Origin: an uncultured Erwinia sp.
GTDB taxonomy: Bacteria; Pseudomonadota; Gammaproteobacteria; Enterobacterales; Enterobacteriaceae
Direction of reading: 5' to 3'
Length of the DNA: 64,000 nt
NCBI GenBank assembly: GCA_945290265.1
Contig: CALYQW010000005.1
Location: 1 to 64,000, forward strand
The translations under genes were made by a program, and so were the position numbers. The notes under the pieces were generated by a model that was not told the DNA's origin, did no database searches, and worked only from the letters and a program-made list of their open reading frames with translations. Each line of letters starts with the position of its first letter. Positions within the stretch are counted from its first letter, which is position 1. This document shows, piece by piece, positions 47,772-57,530 of the stretch.

Positions 47772-48596
47772 ATGTTTGTTCCATTTCTTATTATGTTGCG
47801 TGAAGGGATTGAGGCTGCGCTGATTGTCAGCCTGATTGCCAGCTATCTGAAGCGCACCCAGCGCAGTCAGTGGTTTGTCGCGCTGTGGGGCGGGGTGTTG
47901 ATCGCCGTGGCGCTGTGCTTTGCCCTCGGATGGTTTATTAATGAAACCACCGGCGAATTCCCGCAGAAACAGCAGGAGTTGTTTGAAGGCATTGTGGCGG
48001 TGATTGCGGTGATTATTCTCACCTGGATGGTGTTCTGGATGCAGAAGGTGTCGCGCAATATAAAAACTCAGCTGGAAGATGCCGTTGATAACGCATTGCG
48101 TAAAGGCAACAGCAGCGGCTGGGCGCTGGTACTGATGGTGTTTCTGGCGGTGGCGCGCGAAGGGCTGGAGTCGGTGTTTTTCCTGCTGGCGGCGTTTCAG
48201 CAGGATCTGGGTTATGCCCCGCCGCTGGGGGCCGTGCTCGGACTGGCCTGCGCAATTGTGCTGGGCGTGCTGATTTACTGGGGCGGATTACGTCTTAACC
48301 TGGCCGGTTTTTTCCGCTGGAGTAGCCTGTTTATTATCTTTGTCGCCGCCGGTCTGGCCGCCGGGGCGATCCGCGCTTTCCACGAAGCCGGGATCTGGAA
48401 CGCTTTCCAGCAGGTGGCGTTTGATTTGAGCGGGGTGCTGTCTACCCACAGCCTCGGCGGCACGCTGCTGGAAGGGATACTGGGCTATCAGGAAGCTCCC
48501 AGCGTCAGTGAAGTGGCCGTCTGGCTGCTGTATCTGATCCCGGCGCTGCTGATGTTTATTTCGCCACGTCGCCGCACTGCGCTGTCAGCTGGCTGA
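47772..48596 (+). CDS. efeU: Ferrous iron permease EfeU (FTR1 family)
   Basis: 274 residues from [20 protein letters not shown]; a GTG three codons earlier is less likely by homology. Both REXXE iron-binding motifs are intact, REGIE (about 10) and REGLE (about 130), on a seven-helix membrane fold. It takes up Fe(II)/Fe(III) across the inner membrane at low pH. Unlike in E. coli K-12, where efeU is frameshifted, this frame is complete. It is the first gene of the efeUOB operon behind a Fur box. Confidence 0.95.
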   Translation: MFVPFLIMLREGIEAALIVSLIASYLKRTQRSQWFVALWGGVLIAVALCFALGWFINETTGEFPQKQQELFEGIVAVIAVIILTWMVFWMQKVSRNIKTQLEDAVDNALRKGNSSGWALVLMVFLAVAREGLESVFFLLAAFQQDLGYAPPLGAVLGLACAIVLGVLIYWGGLRLNLAGFFRWSSLFIIFVAAGLAAGAIRAFHEAGIWNAFQQVAFDLSGVLSTHSLGGTLLEGILGYQEAPSVSEVAVWLLYLIPALLMFISPRRRTALSAG

Positions 48597-48611
48597 TTTC
48601 ACCATTTTTAT

Positions 48612-48630
48612 CGGGCGCTGTCAGCGCCCG
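48612..48630. promoter_or_regulatory. Hairpin between efeU and efeO
   Basis: CGGGCGCTG and CAGCGCCCG form a GC-rich stem in the 62-base efeU-efeO gap. No T-run follows, so it is more likely an mRNA-stability or differential expression element than a terminator. Confidence 0.5.
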
Positions 48631-48658
48631 CTTTGACAACATTTACAGGGATAAACTT

Positions 48659-49786
48659 ATGACTACAATTTTTCGCCGTCAGGCGCTGAACAGTGCGCTG
48701 GTGAGTGCACTGTTCGCCAGTGCAACGGTTATGGCCGCTGACATTCCTCAGGTTAAAATCAGCGTCAATGATCGCCAGTGTGACCCGATGATACTCACCG
48801 TGCCAGCCGGTAAAACCCAGTTTATTATCCATAACAACAGCCAGAAAGGGCTGGAGTGGGAGATCCTGAAAGGGGTAATGGTGGTAGAGGAGCGGGAAAA
48901 TATCGCGCCGGGCTTTACCCAGAAAATGACCGCCACCCTCGAAGCGGGCGAATATGAAATGACCTGTGGTCTGCTGAGTAATCCGAAAGGCAAGCTGATT
49001 GTCACCGCCAGCGGCGCTCAGGCCGACAGCGGCCAGACGGATGTGTTGCATCTGGCCGGGCCGATCACCGCCTACAAAATCTATGTGACTGAACAGGTCA
49101 AACAACTGGTGGCAGCAACCAAAGATTTCACTGCCGCTGTCAATGCCGGTGATATCAATAAGGCCAGACAGCTGTATGCGCCAGCACGTCAGTATTACGA
49201 ACGCATTGAGCCGATTGCCGAACTGTTTTCCGACCTCGACAGCCGGATTGATGCCCGCGAAGACGATTTTGAGAAGAAAAGTGCCGATCCGCACTTCACC
49301 GGTTTCCACCGTCTGGAGAAAGCCCTGTTTGCTGATAACAGCACCCAGGGTATGAAACAATATGCCGATCAGCTGTCCACCGATGTCCAGGATCTGCAGC
49401 AGCGGGTTGCAGAACTGGCGTTTCCGCCGGTTAGAGTGGTGGGCGGTGCCGCCGATCTGATTGAAGAAGTGGCGGCCAGCAAAATTTCCGGTGAAGAAGA
49501 TCGCTACAGCCGCACCGATTTGTGGGATTTCCAGGCCAATGTCGATGGCGCACAAAAGATTGTTGATCTGCTGCGACCGCTGTTACTCCAGCGCAACCCG
49601 CAGCTGCTGGCAAAAGTTGATGCCAATTTCAAAAAAGTGGACGGCGTGCTGGCAAAATACCGTACTGAAACTGGCTTCGAATCTTACGATAAATTAACCG
49701 ACAGCGACCGCACGGCGCTGAAAGGCCCGGTGACGGCGCTGGCGGAAGACCTGGCGTTGCTGCGCGGAACGCTGGGACTGGACTGA
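48659..49786 (+). CDS. efeO: Periplasmic iron-uptake protein EfeO
   Basis: 375 residues, the same length as E. coli EfeO. It has a signal peptide (to about MAADIP), then a cupredoxin domain ([31 protein letters not shown]), then an M75-like domain with the metal motif HRLE in [13 protein letters not shown] (about residues 215-220). It hands iron to EfeU, working with EfeB. ACAGGGATAAACTT precedes the start. It is the second gene of the operon. Confidence 0.95.
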   Translation: MTTIFRRQALNSALVSALFASATVMAADIPQVKISVNDRQCDPMILTVPAGKTQFIIHNNSQKGLEWEILKGVMVVEERENIAPGFTQKMTATLEAGEYEMTCGLLSNPKGKLIVTASGAQADSGQTDVLHLAGPITAYKIYVTEQVKQLVAATKDFTAAVNAGDINKARQLYAPARQYYERIEPIAELFSDLDSRIDAREDDFEKKSADPHFTGFHRLEKALFADNSTQGMKQYADQLSTDVQDLQQRVAELAFPPVRVVGGAADLIEEVAASKISGEEDRYSRTDLWDFQANVDGAQKIVDLLRPLLLQRNPQLLAKVDANFKKVDGVLAKYRTETGFESYDKLTDSDRTALKGPVTALAEDLALLRGTLGLD

Positions 49787-49792
49787 CTGGTT

Positions 49793-51076
49793 ATGACTAA
49801 ACATAAGGATCATGTCGCGCTGGCGTCACGCCGCCGCTTACTCAAAGGAGTGGGCATCCTTGGTGGTGCCCTTGCGGTGGGGGCGGGCTGCCCGGCGCGG
49901 GCGCAACCCGCCGAACGCGCCTTTTCGCCGGGGACGGTGTCGCCGGATGCCCGTCAGGAACAACAGCCCTGCTTTGGCGGGCATCAGGCGGGGATAGTGA
50001 CGCCACAACAGGCGGCGATGATGCTGGTAGCGTTTGATGTGCTCGCCAGTGACAAAGCCGATTTGCAACGATTATTTAAACTGTTAACTGAACGCATTGT
50101 CTTCCTTACCCAGGGGGGCAAAGCGGCACAGCAGCCCAATCAACAGCTGCCGCCGCTCGATTCCGGTATTCTGGGCGAGGATATTTATCCCGATAATCTC
50201 ACTGTCACGGTTTCCCTCGGTGACAGCCTGTTTGATCAGCGTTTTGGTCTGCAGGCGCAAAAGCCGCGTAAATTACAACGGATGACGCGTTTTCCCAACG
50301 ATGCGCTGGATGCCAGCCAGTGTCACGGCGATCTACTGCTGCAAATCTGTGCCAATACCCATGATACGGTGATCCACGCGCTGCGTGACATTATCAAACA
50401 GACGCCGGACTTGCTTAGCGTGCGCTGGCGGCGTGACGGGTTTATATCCGATCATGCGGCGCGCAGCAAGGGTAAGGAGACGCCGATAAACCTGCTGGGA
50501 TTTAAAGACGGGACTGCCAATCCTGATACCGGCAATCGTCCGCTAATGGATAATATTCTGTGGGTCACGGCGGAGCAGGGGGAGCCTGCCTGGGCGACCG
50601 GAGGCAGTTATCAGGCGGTGCGTATTATTCAGTTCCGTGTTGAGTTCTGGGATCGCACTCCGCTGGGAGAACAGCAGACCATTTTTGGCCGGGAGAAAAG
50701 CAGCGGAGCGCCGCTGGGGATGCAGGATGAACATGATGTTCCGGATTACAGCCGTGACCCGGAAGGCAGGGTGATCCCGCTGGATGCACATATCCGGCTG
50801 GCAAATCCGCGTACCCCTCAGACCCAAAGCAGTCTGATGCTGCGTAGGGGATACAGTTATTCTCAGGGGGTATCAAAATCCGGTCAGTTGGATATGGGGC
50901 TGCTGTTTGTCTGCTATCAGCATGACCTGGAGAAAGGTTTTCTGGCGGTACAACAGCGGCTGAATGGTGAAGCGCTTGAGGAGTATATTAAGCCAACAGG
51001 TGGTGGCTACTTCTTTGTTTTACCAGGGGTTGAAGACAGCCAGCACTATCTGGCTCAGTCATTGCTGGAAGCCTGA
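49793..51076 (+). CDS. efeB: Deferrochelatase/peroxidase EfeB (DyP-type, Tat-exported)
   Basis: 427 residues. The twin-arginine signal is [14 protein letters not shown] (Tat motif SRRxLLK), cleaved near ARAQ. The DyP-type heme peroxidase fold shows [12 protein letters not shown] with the distal Asp/Arg region and a proximal His near the C-terminal half. It can release iron from heme while leaving the ring intact or act as a peroxidase in the periplasm. It starts 6 bases after efeO. A CAGGCTGG/CCAGCCTG hairpin at 51088-51111 follows. Confidence 0.94.
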   Translation: MTKHKDHVALASRRRLLKGVGILGGALAVGAGCPARAQPAERAFSPGTVSPDARQEQQPCFGGHQAGIVTPQQAAMMLVAFDVLASDKADLQRLFKLLTERIVFLTQGGKAAQQPNQQLPPLDSGILGEDIYPDNLTVTVSLGDSLFDQRFGLQAQKPRKLQRMTRFPNDALDASQCHGDLLLQICANTHDTVIHALRDIIKQTPDLLSVRWRRDGFISDHAARSKGKETPINLLGFKDGTANPDTGNRPLMDNILWVTAEQGEPAWATGGSYQAVRIIQFRVEFWDRTPLGEQQTIFGREKSSGAPLGMQDEHDVPDYSRDPEGRVIPLDAHIRLANPRTPQTQSSLMLRRGYSYSQGVSKSGQLDMGLLFVCYQHDLEKGFLAVQQRLNGEALEEYIKPTGGGYFFVLPGVEDSQHYLAQSLLEA

Positions 51077-51456
51077 GCGAGCCGGAACAGGCTGGTATTT
51101 ATGCCAGCCTGATAAAAAAACATTTGCTTTTTAAGCCGACTATGCTGCAATTAACAAGGAGTTGCAACAATGTGTTGCTATGTGGAGAGTGCGAATGCCT
51201 AACCCCGTAAAGGGATATTCAGTCAGTCTGCTCACACGTTCCCTAGCGATTGGGGGCGCCACCTCCTTCACCTTCCAATGTTTTTTAATCAACCTGAAAA
51301 TTTCTGTAACCCTGAATCAGATGCACTGGGCTTTTTGCCACAATGCGTCTTGTAAATGGCCGGATCTGGCTTACAAGGAAGCCAAAACCTCTAAAGCGTT
51401 CACGTCAGCGCATCGTTATTCGATGCGACAAATGAAACCAACTGTAAGGTGCCACT
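51077..51456. other. efeB-phoH intergenic region
   Basis: 380 bases without a convincing gene. It contains a stem of CAGGCTGG/CCAGCCTG (51088-51111) without a T-run, and a CGCATCG-TTATT-CGATGCG hairpin (51409-51427) in the likely phoH leader. An open frame from 51162 has no ribosome binding site and runs into phoH in another frame. No clear Pho box was seen. Confidence 0.55.
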
Positions 51457-52245
51457 ATGGGAAGACAGAAAGCAGTGATCAAAGCACGTCGCGAAGCTAA
51501 ACGCGTATTGCGTAATGATTCACGCAGTCACCGTCAGCGTGAAGAAGAATCGGTCACTTCGCTGGTGCAGATGGGCGGGTTGGATGCGATTGGTATGGCG
51601 CGTGACAGCCGCGACCATTCACCCATCGTCGCCAGAAATGAGGCTCAGGCGCATTATATTCATGCCATCGACAACAAGCAGCTGATCTTTGCCATCGGCG
51701 AAGCTGGCTGTGGTAAAACCTGGATTAGTGCTGCTAAAGCAGCGGAAGCACTGATAAATAAGGATATTGATCGGATTATCATTACCCGTCCGGTGCTGCA
51801 GGCGGATGAAGATCTCGGGTTCCTGCCGGGGGATATCTCTGAAAAGTTTGCACCTTATTTTCGTCCGGTCTATGACGTTCTGGTTAAACGTCTTGGCTCT
51901 TCCTTTATGCAGTACTGTCTGCGACCAGAAATCGGCAAAGTAGAAATTGCTCCTTTTGCCTATATGCGTGGTCGCACCTTTGAAAACGCGGTGGTGATTC
52001 TGGATGAAGCGCAGAACGTCACGGCGGCGCAGATGAAGATGTTCCTTACCCGTTTGGGTGAGAATGTCACGGTGATCGTTAACGGGGATATTACCCAGTG
52101 CGACTTGCCGGCACATGTACCGTCTGGTTTGGGGGATGCGCTGGCGCGTTTTCAGGAGGATGAGATGGTTGGGGTGGTACGCTTTACCAAACAGGACTGC
52201 GTGCGCTCGGTGCTTTGTCAGCGTGCGCTGTTGGCGTATGGTTGA
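51457..52245 (+). CDS. phoH: PhoH-family ATPase
   Basis: 262 residues and nearly collinear with E. coli PhoH. Walker A is GEAGCGKTW, Walker B is VVILDEAQN, and RTFENAVVILDEAQNVTAAQ is conserved. It is a cytoplasmic ATP-binding protein, phosphate-starvation induced in E. coli, with a suspected role in RNA handling. It follows efeB as in E. coli. The start (MGRQKAVIKARR) follows AAGGTG at 7 bases. Confidence 0.95.
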   Translation: MGRQKAVIKARREAKRVLRNDSRSHRQREEESVTSLVQMGGLDAIGMARDSRDHSPIVARNEAQAHYIHAIDNKQLIFAIGEAGCGKTWISAAKAAEALINKDIDRIIITRPVLQADEDLGFLPGDISEKFAPYFRPVYDVLVKRLGSSFMQYCLRPEIGKVEIAPFAYMRGRTFENAVVILDEAQNVTAAQMKMFLTRLGENVTVIVNGDITQCDLPAHVPSGLGDALARFQEDEMVGVVRFTKQDCVRSVLCQRALLAYG

Positions 52246-52280
52246 GTTAGTTTTACCCGGCTGATACCGGGTTGTGTGGT

Positions 52281-52311
52281 AAAGCCCGCGCTTATTGGCG
52301 CGGGCTTTTTT
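52281..52311 (+). terminator. Terminator of phoH
   Basis: AAAGCCCGCGC and GCGCGGGCTTT pair around TTATTG-like loop bases, then a T-run. Confidence 0.92.
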
Positions 52312-52344
52312 CTATCAAAGCCAGGGGCAGGTCATCAGCAGGGT

Positions 52345-53085
52345 TTATTTATCGACGCCGAAGCCCTGGTTGAGAACGGCTCCCTGGACTTTCGGGAAGT
52401 AGATGTGCTGATAATAGCTTGCCGTGTTGTTGCCCCAGTTATCGCCATCGTTACGTCCGGTTTGCTGCCAGTGAGCGGTCAGCACCTGATTATAGGCTTT
52501 GATCACATCCGGCAGACTGGTTGCATCGTATTTTTCTTCATGGCGGAAGCCCGCCAGCGACATGCGTGGTTTCTGTTGCGCCGGTTGATCGATATACCCG
52601 ACCACCAGTCCCACCAGGGGGAAAGTCATCTCCGGCAGTTCCAGCAGTTCAATCATCGCCTCTGGATTGGCGCGGATACCACCAATTGGCACTACGCCCA
52701 ACCCGTGAGAACGGGCAGCGGTCATCGCTGCACCCAGCGCAATTCCCACATCAGTAGAACCGGAGATCAGGCTTTCCACGCTCTGTTGAGCAATCTGCTG
52801 TTTACCCTCAGCTTCAATGCCCTCGCGGGTTTTATGCATATCCAGCACGAATGTCAGAAATACCGGGGCGTCAGTAATCCACTTCTGGCCGCCGGCCAGT
52901 TCGGCAATTTTGCGACGTTTGGCTTCATCACGTACCACTATCAGCGAAACTTGCTGGGAGTTTACAGAGGTAGGGGCGCGCCAGGCGGATTCTACAATGT
53001 CATCGAGCACATCGTCAGCAATAGGAGTGCTGAGGTAGCTACGGTCACTGCGGTGGCTTTTCAGAAGCTGTGTAATATCGTTCAT
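52345..53085 (-). CDS. Nitroreductase-family oxidoreductase (NfsA/FRP-like)
   Basis: 246 residues of the FMN-dependent nitroreductase fold. The N-terminal SHRSDRSYLSTP binds the FMN phosphate; further family segments are SAWRAPTSVNSQQVSLIVV, DVGIALGAAMTAARSHGLG and VPIGGIRANPEAM. The length and GGIR motif place it with NfsA/flavin reductase P rather than NfsB. It is likely NADPH-dependent. It stands alone between phoH and the tRNA-Ser gene on the opposite strand, and its true substrate is unknown. Confidence 0.9.
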   Translation of the reverse strand: MNDITQLLKSHRSDRSYLSTPIADDVLDDIVESAWRAPTSVNSQQVSLIVVRDEAKRRKIAELAGGQKWITDAPVFLTFVLDMHKTREGIEAEGKQQIAQQSVESLISGSTDVGIALGAAMTAARSHGLGVVPIGGIRANPEAMIELLELPEMTFPLVGLVVGYIDQPAQQKPRMSLAGFRHEEKYDATSLPDVIKAYNQVLTAHWQQTGRNDGDNWGNNTASYYQHIYFPKVQGAVLNQGFGVDK

Positions 53086-53207
53086 GGTTTACCTGTCAGA
53101 AACAGAAAAAGGAAAATTTGAGCTTAGTCAGGCAGGCGGCTGTTTGCTTGCCTGATTGTGCGACAGGTCACAGTTTAGCTGTGGGAAATCGGGCAGATGA
53201 CAGGCAA

Positions 53208-53235
53208 TAAAAAAGCCCGTACTTGCGTCCAGGCT
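53208..53235 (-). terminator. Terminator after the first tRNA-Ser
   Basis: On the reverse strand AGCCTGGACGCAAGTACGGGCT folds as an imperfect stem followed by six T. It resembles the terminator after the second tRNA-Ser copy. Confidence 0.65.
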
Positions 53236-53248
53236 CTCTTAATAAAGA

Positions 53249-53336
53249 TGGTGGTGAGGGAGGGATTCGAACCCTCGATACGTTGCCGTATACACACTTT
53301 CCAGGCGTGCTCCTTCAGCCACTCGGACACCTCACC
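53249..53336 (-). tRNA. tRNA-Ser (GGA), first copy
   Basis: The reverse strand is an 88-base class II tRNA starting GGTGAGGTGTCCGAGTGG, with anticodon GGA (CCTGGAAAG), a long variable arm and encoded CCA. It matches the enterobacterial tRNA-Ser-GGA type (serW/serX). An identical copy is at 55084-55171. Confidence 0.97.
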
Positions 53337-53481
53337 ATATTGTTTTACTGCCCCTGCCGGGGTAGCGGGGCGCTACTATAGGCAGTCAGTCCAGGGCGGT
53401 CAAGAAGTATTTCCTCCAGTGCAGCCGTTTGCCTGGCCTGTGCGCAATTTTAGCTCTAATTCTCCGCGTTGGCTGACGTTA

Positions 53482-53520
53482 CCGTCATCAGGCTGTCATC
53501 GGCATGTCACCAGACTGCCA
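53482..53520 (+). promoter_or_regulatory. Pho boxes of phoA
   Basis: 11-base-spaced repeats CCGTCAT, CTGTCAT, ATGTCAC and ACTGCCA. The central 18 bases, CTGTCATCGGCATGTCAC (53493-53510), match the PhoB consensus CTGTCATAAAxCTGTCAC well. They lie 60-100 bases before the phoA start, so phosphate-starvation induction through PhoB is expected. Confidence 0.85.
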
Positions 53521-53582
53521 TGCGGGTAAGGCAAAGTTAATGACTGAAATCTTTTGTAATATTCATTAACGGAGACGGTTAC

Positions 53583-54986
53583 ATGCAATATGCGCTGTTC
53601 ACCCTGACTTTACTGACCACGCTGGTTTCGGCAGCAGTCAGTGCCGATGATAATAATGTTGATCGCAGTGCGCGCGGCGATATTACCCAGCCAGGCGGCG
53701 CGCGCCGCCTGGCTGGCGAACAAACCGCGGCTTTACAGGCTTCACTCAGCGCTAAGCCGGCGAAAAATGTCATTCTGTTAATCGGCGACGGCATGGGGGA
53801 TTCGGAGATAACGGTGGCGCGTAATTATGCAGCAGGCGCGGGCGGTTTTTTTAAGGGGATTGATGCGCTGCCACTGACCGGCCAGTACACACACTACTCG
53901 CTGGATAAATCCAGCCATAAACCGGATTACGTCACGGATTCCGCTGCTTCTGCCACCGCCTGGGCGACCGGGGTCAAAAGTTACAATGGCGCGATTGGCG
54001 TTGATGTTCACGGCAATGCTCATCCGACGCTGCTGGAACTGGCAAAAGCAGCGGGTAAGGCGACTGGCAATGTCTCTACTGCCGAAATTGAAGATGCTAC
54101 TCCGGCGGCACAGATTGCCCATGTGACTTCGCGCAAGTGTTACGGTCCGCAGGTAACCAGTCAGGTCTGCTCCGGCAACGCGCTGGAAAAAGGCGGTAAA
54201 GGCTCGATTGCCGAACAGTTGCTGAATACCCGGGCTGATGTCACCTTTGGCGGCGGCAGTAAGACCTTTAATGAAACTGCCCGGTTCGGTGAGTGGCAGG
54301 GTAAAACTCTGTTGGAACAGGCAAAACTGCGCGGCTATCAGTGGGTGACTGATGCGCAGGGACTCGGTGCGCTGACGGTTGCCAGTCAGGACAAACCGGT
54401 GCTGGGCCTGTTTGCTGCAGGCAACATGCCGGTGCGCTGGCTGGGGCCAAAAGCCAGTTACCACGGTAATCTGAATGCTGAAGCGGTTAGCTGTAAACCT
54501 AATCCGGAGCGTGAGGCATCAATTCCCACTCTGTCACAGATGACCGGCAAAGCGATTGAGCTGCTCAGCGAGCAGCCGAACGGCTTCTTTTTACAGGTAG
54601 AAGGCGCGTCGATTGATAAACAGGATCATGCGGCCAATCCCTGCGGTCAGATTGGCGAAACCGTGGATCTGGACGAAGCGGTTCAGGTCGCGCTGGACTT
54701 TGCCCGTAAGCACGGAGATACCCTGGTAATTGTGACTGCTGACCACGCGCATTCCAGCCAGATTATTGCCAACGACAGCAAAGCGCCGGGACTCACCCAG
54801 ACCTTAATCACTAAAGATGGTGCGCCGATGACGGTGAGCTATGGCAATTCGGAAGAAGAATCCCAGGGGCATACCGGTACGCAGCTGCGGATTGCCGCTT
54901 ATGGCCCGCGCGCGGCCAACGTTACGGGTCTGACCGACCAGACGGATTTGTTCTATACCCTGCGTGATGCGCTGCAGCTCCGCTGA
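53583..54986 (+). CDS. phoA: Alkaline phosphatase PhoA
   Basis: 467 residues, similar to E. coli PhoA (471). It has a signal peptide ([13 protein letters not shown] to about VSA), metal ligands in [14 protein letters not shown], catalytic Ser in [12 protein letters not shown] (about 120), and zinc ligands in [19 protein letters not shown] and [10 protein letters not shown] periplasmic dimer, needing disulfides, that releases phosphate from esters. The gene has Pho boxes upstream. It lies between two identical tRNA-Ser genes, an arrangement not seen in E. coli. Confidence 0.96.
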   Translation: MQYALFTLTLLTTLVSAAVSADDNNVDRSARGDITQPGGARRLAGEQTAALQASLSAKPAKNVILLIGDGMGDSEITVARNYAAGAGGFFKGIDALPLTGQYTHYSLDKSSHKPDYVTDSAASATAWATGVKSYNGAIGVDVHGNAHPTLLELAKAAGKATGNVSTAEIEDATPAAQIAHVTSRKCYGPQVTSQVCSGNALEKGGKGSIAEQLLNTRADVTFGGGSKTFNETARFGEWQGKTLLEQAKLRGYQWVTDAQGLGALTVASQDKPVLGLFAAGNMPVRWLGPKASYHGNLNAEAVSCKPNPEREASIPTLSQMTGKAIELLSEQPNGFFLQVEGASIDKQDHAANPCGQIGETVDLDEAVQVALDFARKHGDTLVIVTADHAHSSQIIANDSKAPGLTQTLITKDGAPMTVSYGNSEEESQGHTGTQLRIAAYGPRAANVTGLTDQTDLFYTLRDALQLR

Positions 54987-54991
54987 TCATT

Positions 54992-55030
54992 CCACTGCGT
55001 GGGGCTGGCTTTTGCCCTGGCCTTTAAAAT
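54992..55030. repeat. Truncated copy of the CCACTGCGTG intergenic repeat
   Basis: CCACTGCGTGGGG followed by GGCTTTTGCC and CCTTTAAAATC resembles the left half of the foldback at 26302-26459. It directly follows phoA. Only one end is recognisable. Confidence 0.5.
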
Positions 55031-55043
55031 CAAATCTAAAAAC

Positions 55044-55070
55044 AAAAAAGCCTGAACTCGCGTTCAGGCT
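55044..55070 (-). terminator. Terminator after the second tRNA-Ser
   Basis: On the reverse strand AGCCTGAAC and GTTCAGGCT form a 9-base perfect stem with loop GCGA and are followed by six T. Confidence 0.88.
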
Positions 55071-55083
55071 CTCTTACCGAATA

Positions 55084-55171
55084 TGGTGGTGAGGGAGGGA
55101 TTCGAACCCTCGATACGTTGCCGTATACACACTTTCCAGGCGTGCTCCTTCAGCCACTCGGACACCTCACC
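55084..55171 (-). tRNA. tRNA-Ser (GGA), second copy
   Basis: 88 bases, identical to the copy at 53249-53336, with anticodon GGA, long variable arm and CCA. Both have similar downstream terminators, and the two lie as direct repeats 1.7 kb apart with phoA between. Confidence 0.97.
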
Positions 55172-55403
55172 ATATTATTTGCCACAACCAGGTTGCTGAC
55201 GGGCGCTAATGTAAGGAAAAGTGCCTTCGCGGTCAACTGTCTGAATCACTTTTTCCATGCGTTTAGGCAGTTTTACAGCGTATTGCTGGTTTTATCAGCA
55301 AACGGAACGCGCCAGTTAACAGAAACGGCAATTAACAACCTGAAAAACGGCAAACAATGCATAATGACCAGACTGTTTTGTAGGAAAAAACTGAGGTTAT
55401 GTA

Positions 55404-56909
55404 GTGCAACAAGCCCAATCCACTTCCCAACACACCCGTACGGGGGGAACCAGCGCATTATTCTTTATTCAAATCTTCGCTACCTTAGGATTCGCAGTGC
55501 TTTACTCAAGCCTGGTACTGTATGCCACCAAACAACTTGGCTTTAGTGAAGCACAGGCGAATACCATGATGGGCGTTTTTGGCGCCTTTAATTACGGTTT
55601 GCATCTGTTTGGCGGCTATCTGGGAGGGCGCTATCTGAGCAACCGTAATCTGTTTGTGCTGGGAATGGTGTTGCAGGTCGTTGGCTGCTGGACGCTGTCC
55701 GTACAGAGCAATGAAGGGTTGTACTGGGGGCTGGCGATGTTTCTTACCGGCAGTGGCTTAAATGTCACCTGCATCAATATGATGCTGACTCAGCGTTTCC
55801 GTCCGGACGATAATCGACGTGAAAGCGCCTTTTTGTGGAACTATGCCGGAATGAACCTCGGTTTTTTCCTCGGTTATACCGGTGCCGGTTATTTCCAGCT
55901 CAGCGAACGCTATGAATACCTGTTTTTGTTTGCCACCCTGGGCAATGTCATCGCGATTATTATTTCGCTGCTGTGCTGGAAATGTCTGGCCGATCTCAAC
56001 ACGCCGTTATTACAGGCTACCCGCTCTCAGTTTCGCTGGCGCATGCTGGTCGGGCTGGGGGTACTGGTTGTACTGGTGCCCCTGATCCGACAACTGCTGC
56101 ACCACGCCGGTTTTACCGGTTACTCTGTGCTGGTCCTGGGGGCGGCGATATTCCTGCTTTTATGCCTGACCACGCTCAAACACCGTCCGCGGGATGAACA
56201 GCGCAGGATGGCGGCGTATCTGATTCTGGTGCTCGGCTCTCTGGTATTCTGGACCCTGTACCAGTTGGCTCCCATGGGCCTGCTGCTGTTTGCCGAACAT
56301 AATATTGATCTTAACGTCTACGGGGTGCGTGTGGCACCGCAGTGGATACAGAATATCAATACTCTGGTGATTGTCGTCGGCGGACCGCTGCTGGCACTGC
56401 TTTTTAACCATCTGCGCCAGCGCGGCTGGGGGATAGATATTCCGCTACAGTTTTCCGGGGCGCTGCTGTTAATCGGTGTGGGTATGCTGGTACTGCCGGT
56501 GGGGATCTCACTGGCAGGGGATGACGGTATGGTGGCCTTTAAATGGATTGTGCTTAGTTATCTGTTTCAGAGTCTGGGGGAATTGCTGCTCTCTCCCATC
56601 GGCTATGCCATGATTGGCAGGCTGGCACCGGCCCGTCTGCAGGGGATTATGATGGGCTGCTGGATGATGGTGACCGGTATCGGCTCAGTGCTGGCCGGAA
56701 AAGTTTCCTCACTGATGCCGGTTAACAGCGGCAGTTCACCGATGGCAACGAATCCGGGGTATAATCATATTTTCAACCTGCTGGGCTGGGGTAGTGTGGC
56801 AGTTGGGGTGGGTTTAATCTGCCTGGTTCCGTTGCTGCGTCGTCTGATCCGCCATACGGTGTCACCGCACTGGCAGCCTGCTGCCTCGGTGCAGACCCGG
56901 CAACCCTGA
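55404..56909 (+). CDS. POT/PTR-family proton-coupled oligopeptide transporter
   Basis: 501 residues with about 14 membrane segments. The POT pattern of the first helices (FFIQIFATLGFAVLYSSLVL, LGFSEAQANTMMGVFGAF) and the PTR2 signature RFRPDDNRRESAFLWNYAGMNLG are present. The classic ExxER of helix 1 is not obvious (IQIFATLGF), so proton coupling may differ from DtpA/DtpB. The start is GTG 55404 (QQAQSTSQH); GAGGTTATGTA precedes. It is a di/tripeptide or related substrate importer by family; exact substrate unknown. Confidence 0.87.
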   Translation: MQQAQSTSQHTRTGGTSALFFIQIFATLGFAVLYSSLVLYATKQLGFSEAQANTMMGVFGAFNYGLHLFGGYLGGRYLSNRNLFVLGMVLQVVGCWTLSVQSNEGLYWGLAMFLTGSGLNVTCINMMLTQRFRPDDNRRESAFLWNYAGMNLGFFLGYTGAGYFQLSERYEYLFLFATLGNVIAIIISLLCWKCLADLNTPLLQATRSQFRWRMLVGLGVLVVLVPLIRQLLHHAGFTGYSVLVLGAAIFLLLCLTTLKHRPRDEQRRMAAYLILVLGSLVFWTLYQLAPMGLLLFAEHNIDLNVYGVRVAPQWIQNINTLVIVVGGPLLALLFNHLRQRGWGIDIPLQFSGALLLIGVGMLVLPVGISLAGDDGMVAFKWIVLSYLFQSLGELLLSPIGYAMIGRLAPARLQGIMMGCWMMVTGIGSVLAGKVSSLMPVNSGSSPMATNPGYNHIFNLLGWGSVAVGVGLICLVPLLRRLIRHTVSPHWQPAASVQTRQP

Positions 56910-56936
56910 TGTTTAATTTCTGCGGAAACTGAATTA

Positions 56937-57497
56937 ATGAATGAATTTTCCATTCTCTGCCGCATTCTCGGCTCGCTTTTTAACCGCCAGCCGCAGGATC
57001 CGCTGCTGGTACCGCTGTTTAATCTGCTGCAAAGCGGTAAGTTGCAGCAGCAGTGGCCGCTGGAACAGGACGAGCTGCTAACGCGCCTGCAGCAGAACAG
57101 CAATCCACAACAGTTGGCACAGGATTATCAGGCGCTGTTCGCGGCGGATGGCAGTGTGTCACCTTATGGTTCACAGTGGCCGAACGGGCCAGAGGAAGCG
57201 GCAGTGCGGGCGTTTCTGCACAGCCGCGGTATGCCGCTCAGCGATGCGCCAGCCGATCATTTTGGTGTCCTGCTACTGGCGGCCTCCTGGCTTGAGGATC
57301 AGTCGCAGGAAGATGAGGTTCAGGCGCAGATTACCCTGTTTGATGACTACCTGTTGCCGTGGTGTGGCGCGTTTCTTGGCAAAGTAGAAGCCCATGCGAC
57401 CAGCGCCTTCTATCGCACTCTCGCGGCCATTAGCCGTGAAGCGATTCAGGCCATGCGCGATGAGCTGGCGGAAATGGATGATACTGACCCCGCCTGA
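56937..57497 (+). CDS. ycdY: TorD-family chaperone YcdY
   Basis: 186 residues and very close to E. coli YcdY (184): MNEFSILCRILGSLFNRQPQ, WPLEQDELLTRLQ, RAFLHSRGMPLSDAPADHFG and LLPWCGAFLGKVEAHATSAF. It is a helical redox-enzyme-maturation-type chaperone; in E. coli it activates the zinc phosphatase YcdX, which is not in this window. It lies 27 bases after the peptide transporter in the same direction. Confidence 0.94.
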   Translation: MNEFSILCRILGSLFNRQPQDPLLVPLFNLLQSGKLQQQWPLEQDELLTRLQQNSNPQQLAQDYQALFAADGSVSPYGSQWPNGPEEAAVRAFLHSRGMPLSDAPADHFGVLLLAASWLEDQSQEDEVQAQITLFDDYLLPWCGAFLGKVEAHATSAFYRTLAAISREAIQAMRDELAEMDDTDPA

Positions 57498-57508
57498 TTA
57501 TCCCTGTC

Positions 57509-57530
57509 AGCGCCTGGCCGGTCAGGCGCT
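57509..57530 (+). terminator. Hairpin after ycdY
   Basis: AGCGCCTG and CAGGCGCT pair around a six-base loop, 12 bases after the ycdY stop. Only three T follow at most, so it is a weak terminator. Confidence 0.5.

Noticed and set aside
48608-49555. 315-codon reverse frame
   Set aside because: It is antisense to efeO, which has clear cupredoxin and M75 motifs.
51162-51500. 112-codon frame ahead of phoH
   Set aside because: It has no good start site and overlaps the phoH start in another frame; the region is better read as a leader.
52276-53121. 281-codon forward frame
   Set aside because: It is antisense to the nitroreductase gene and starts inside the phoH terminator.
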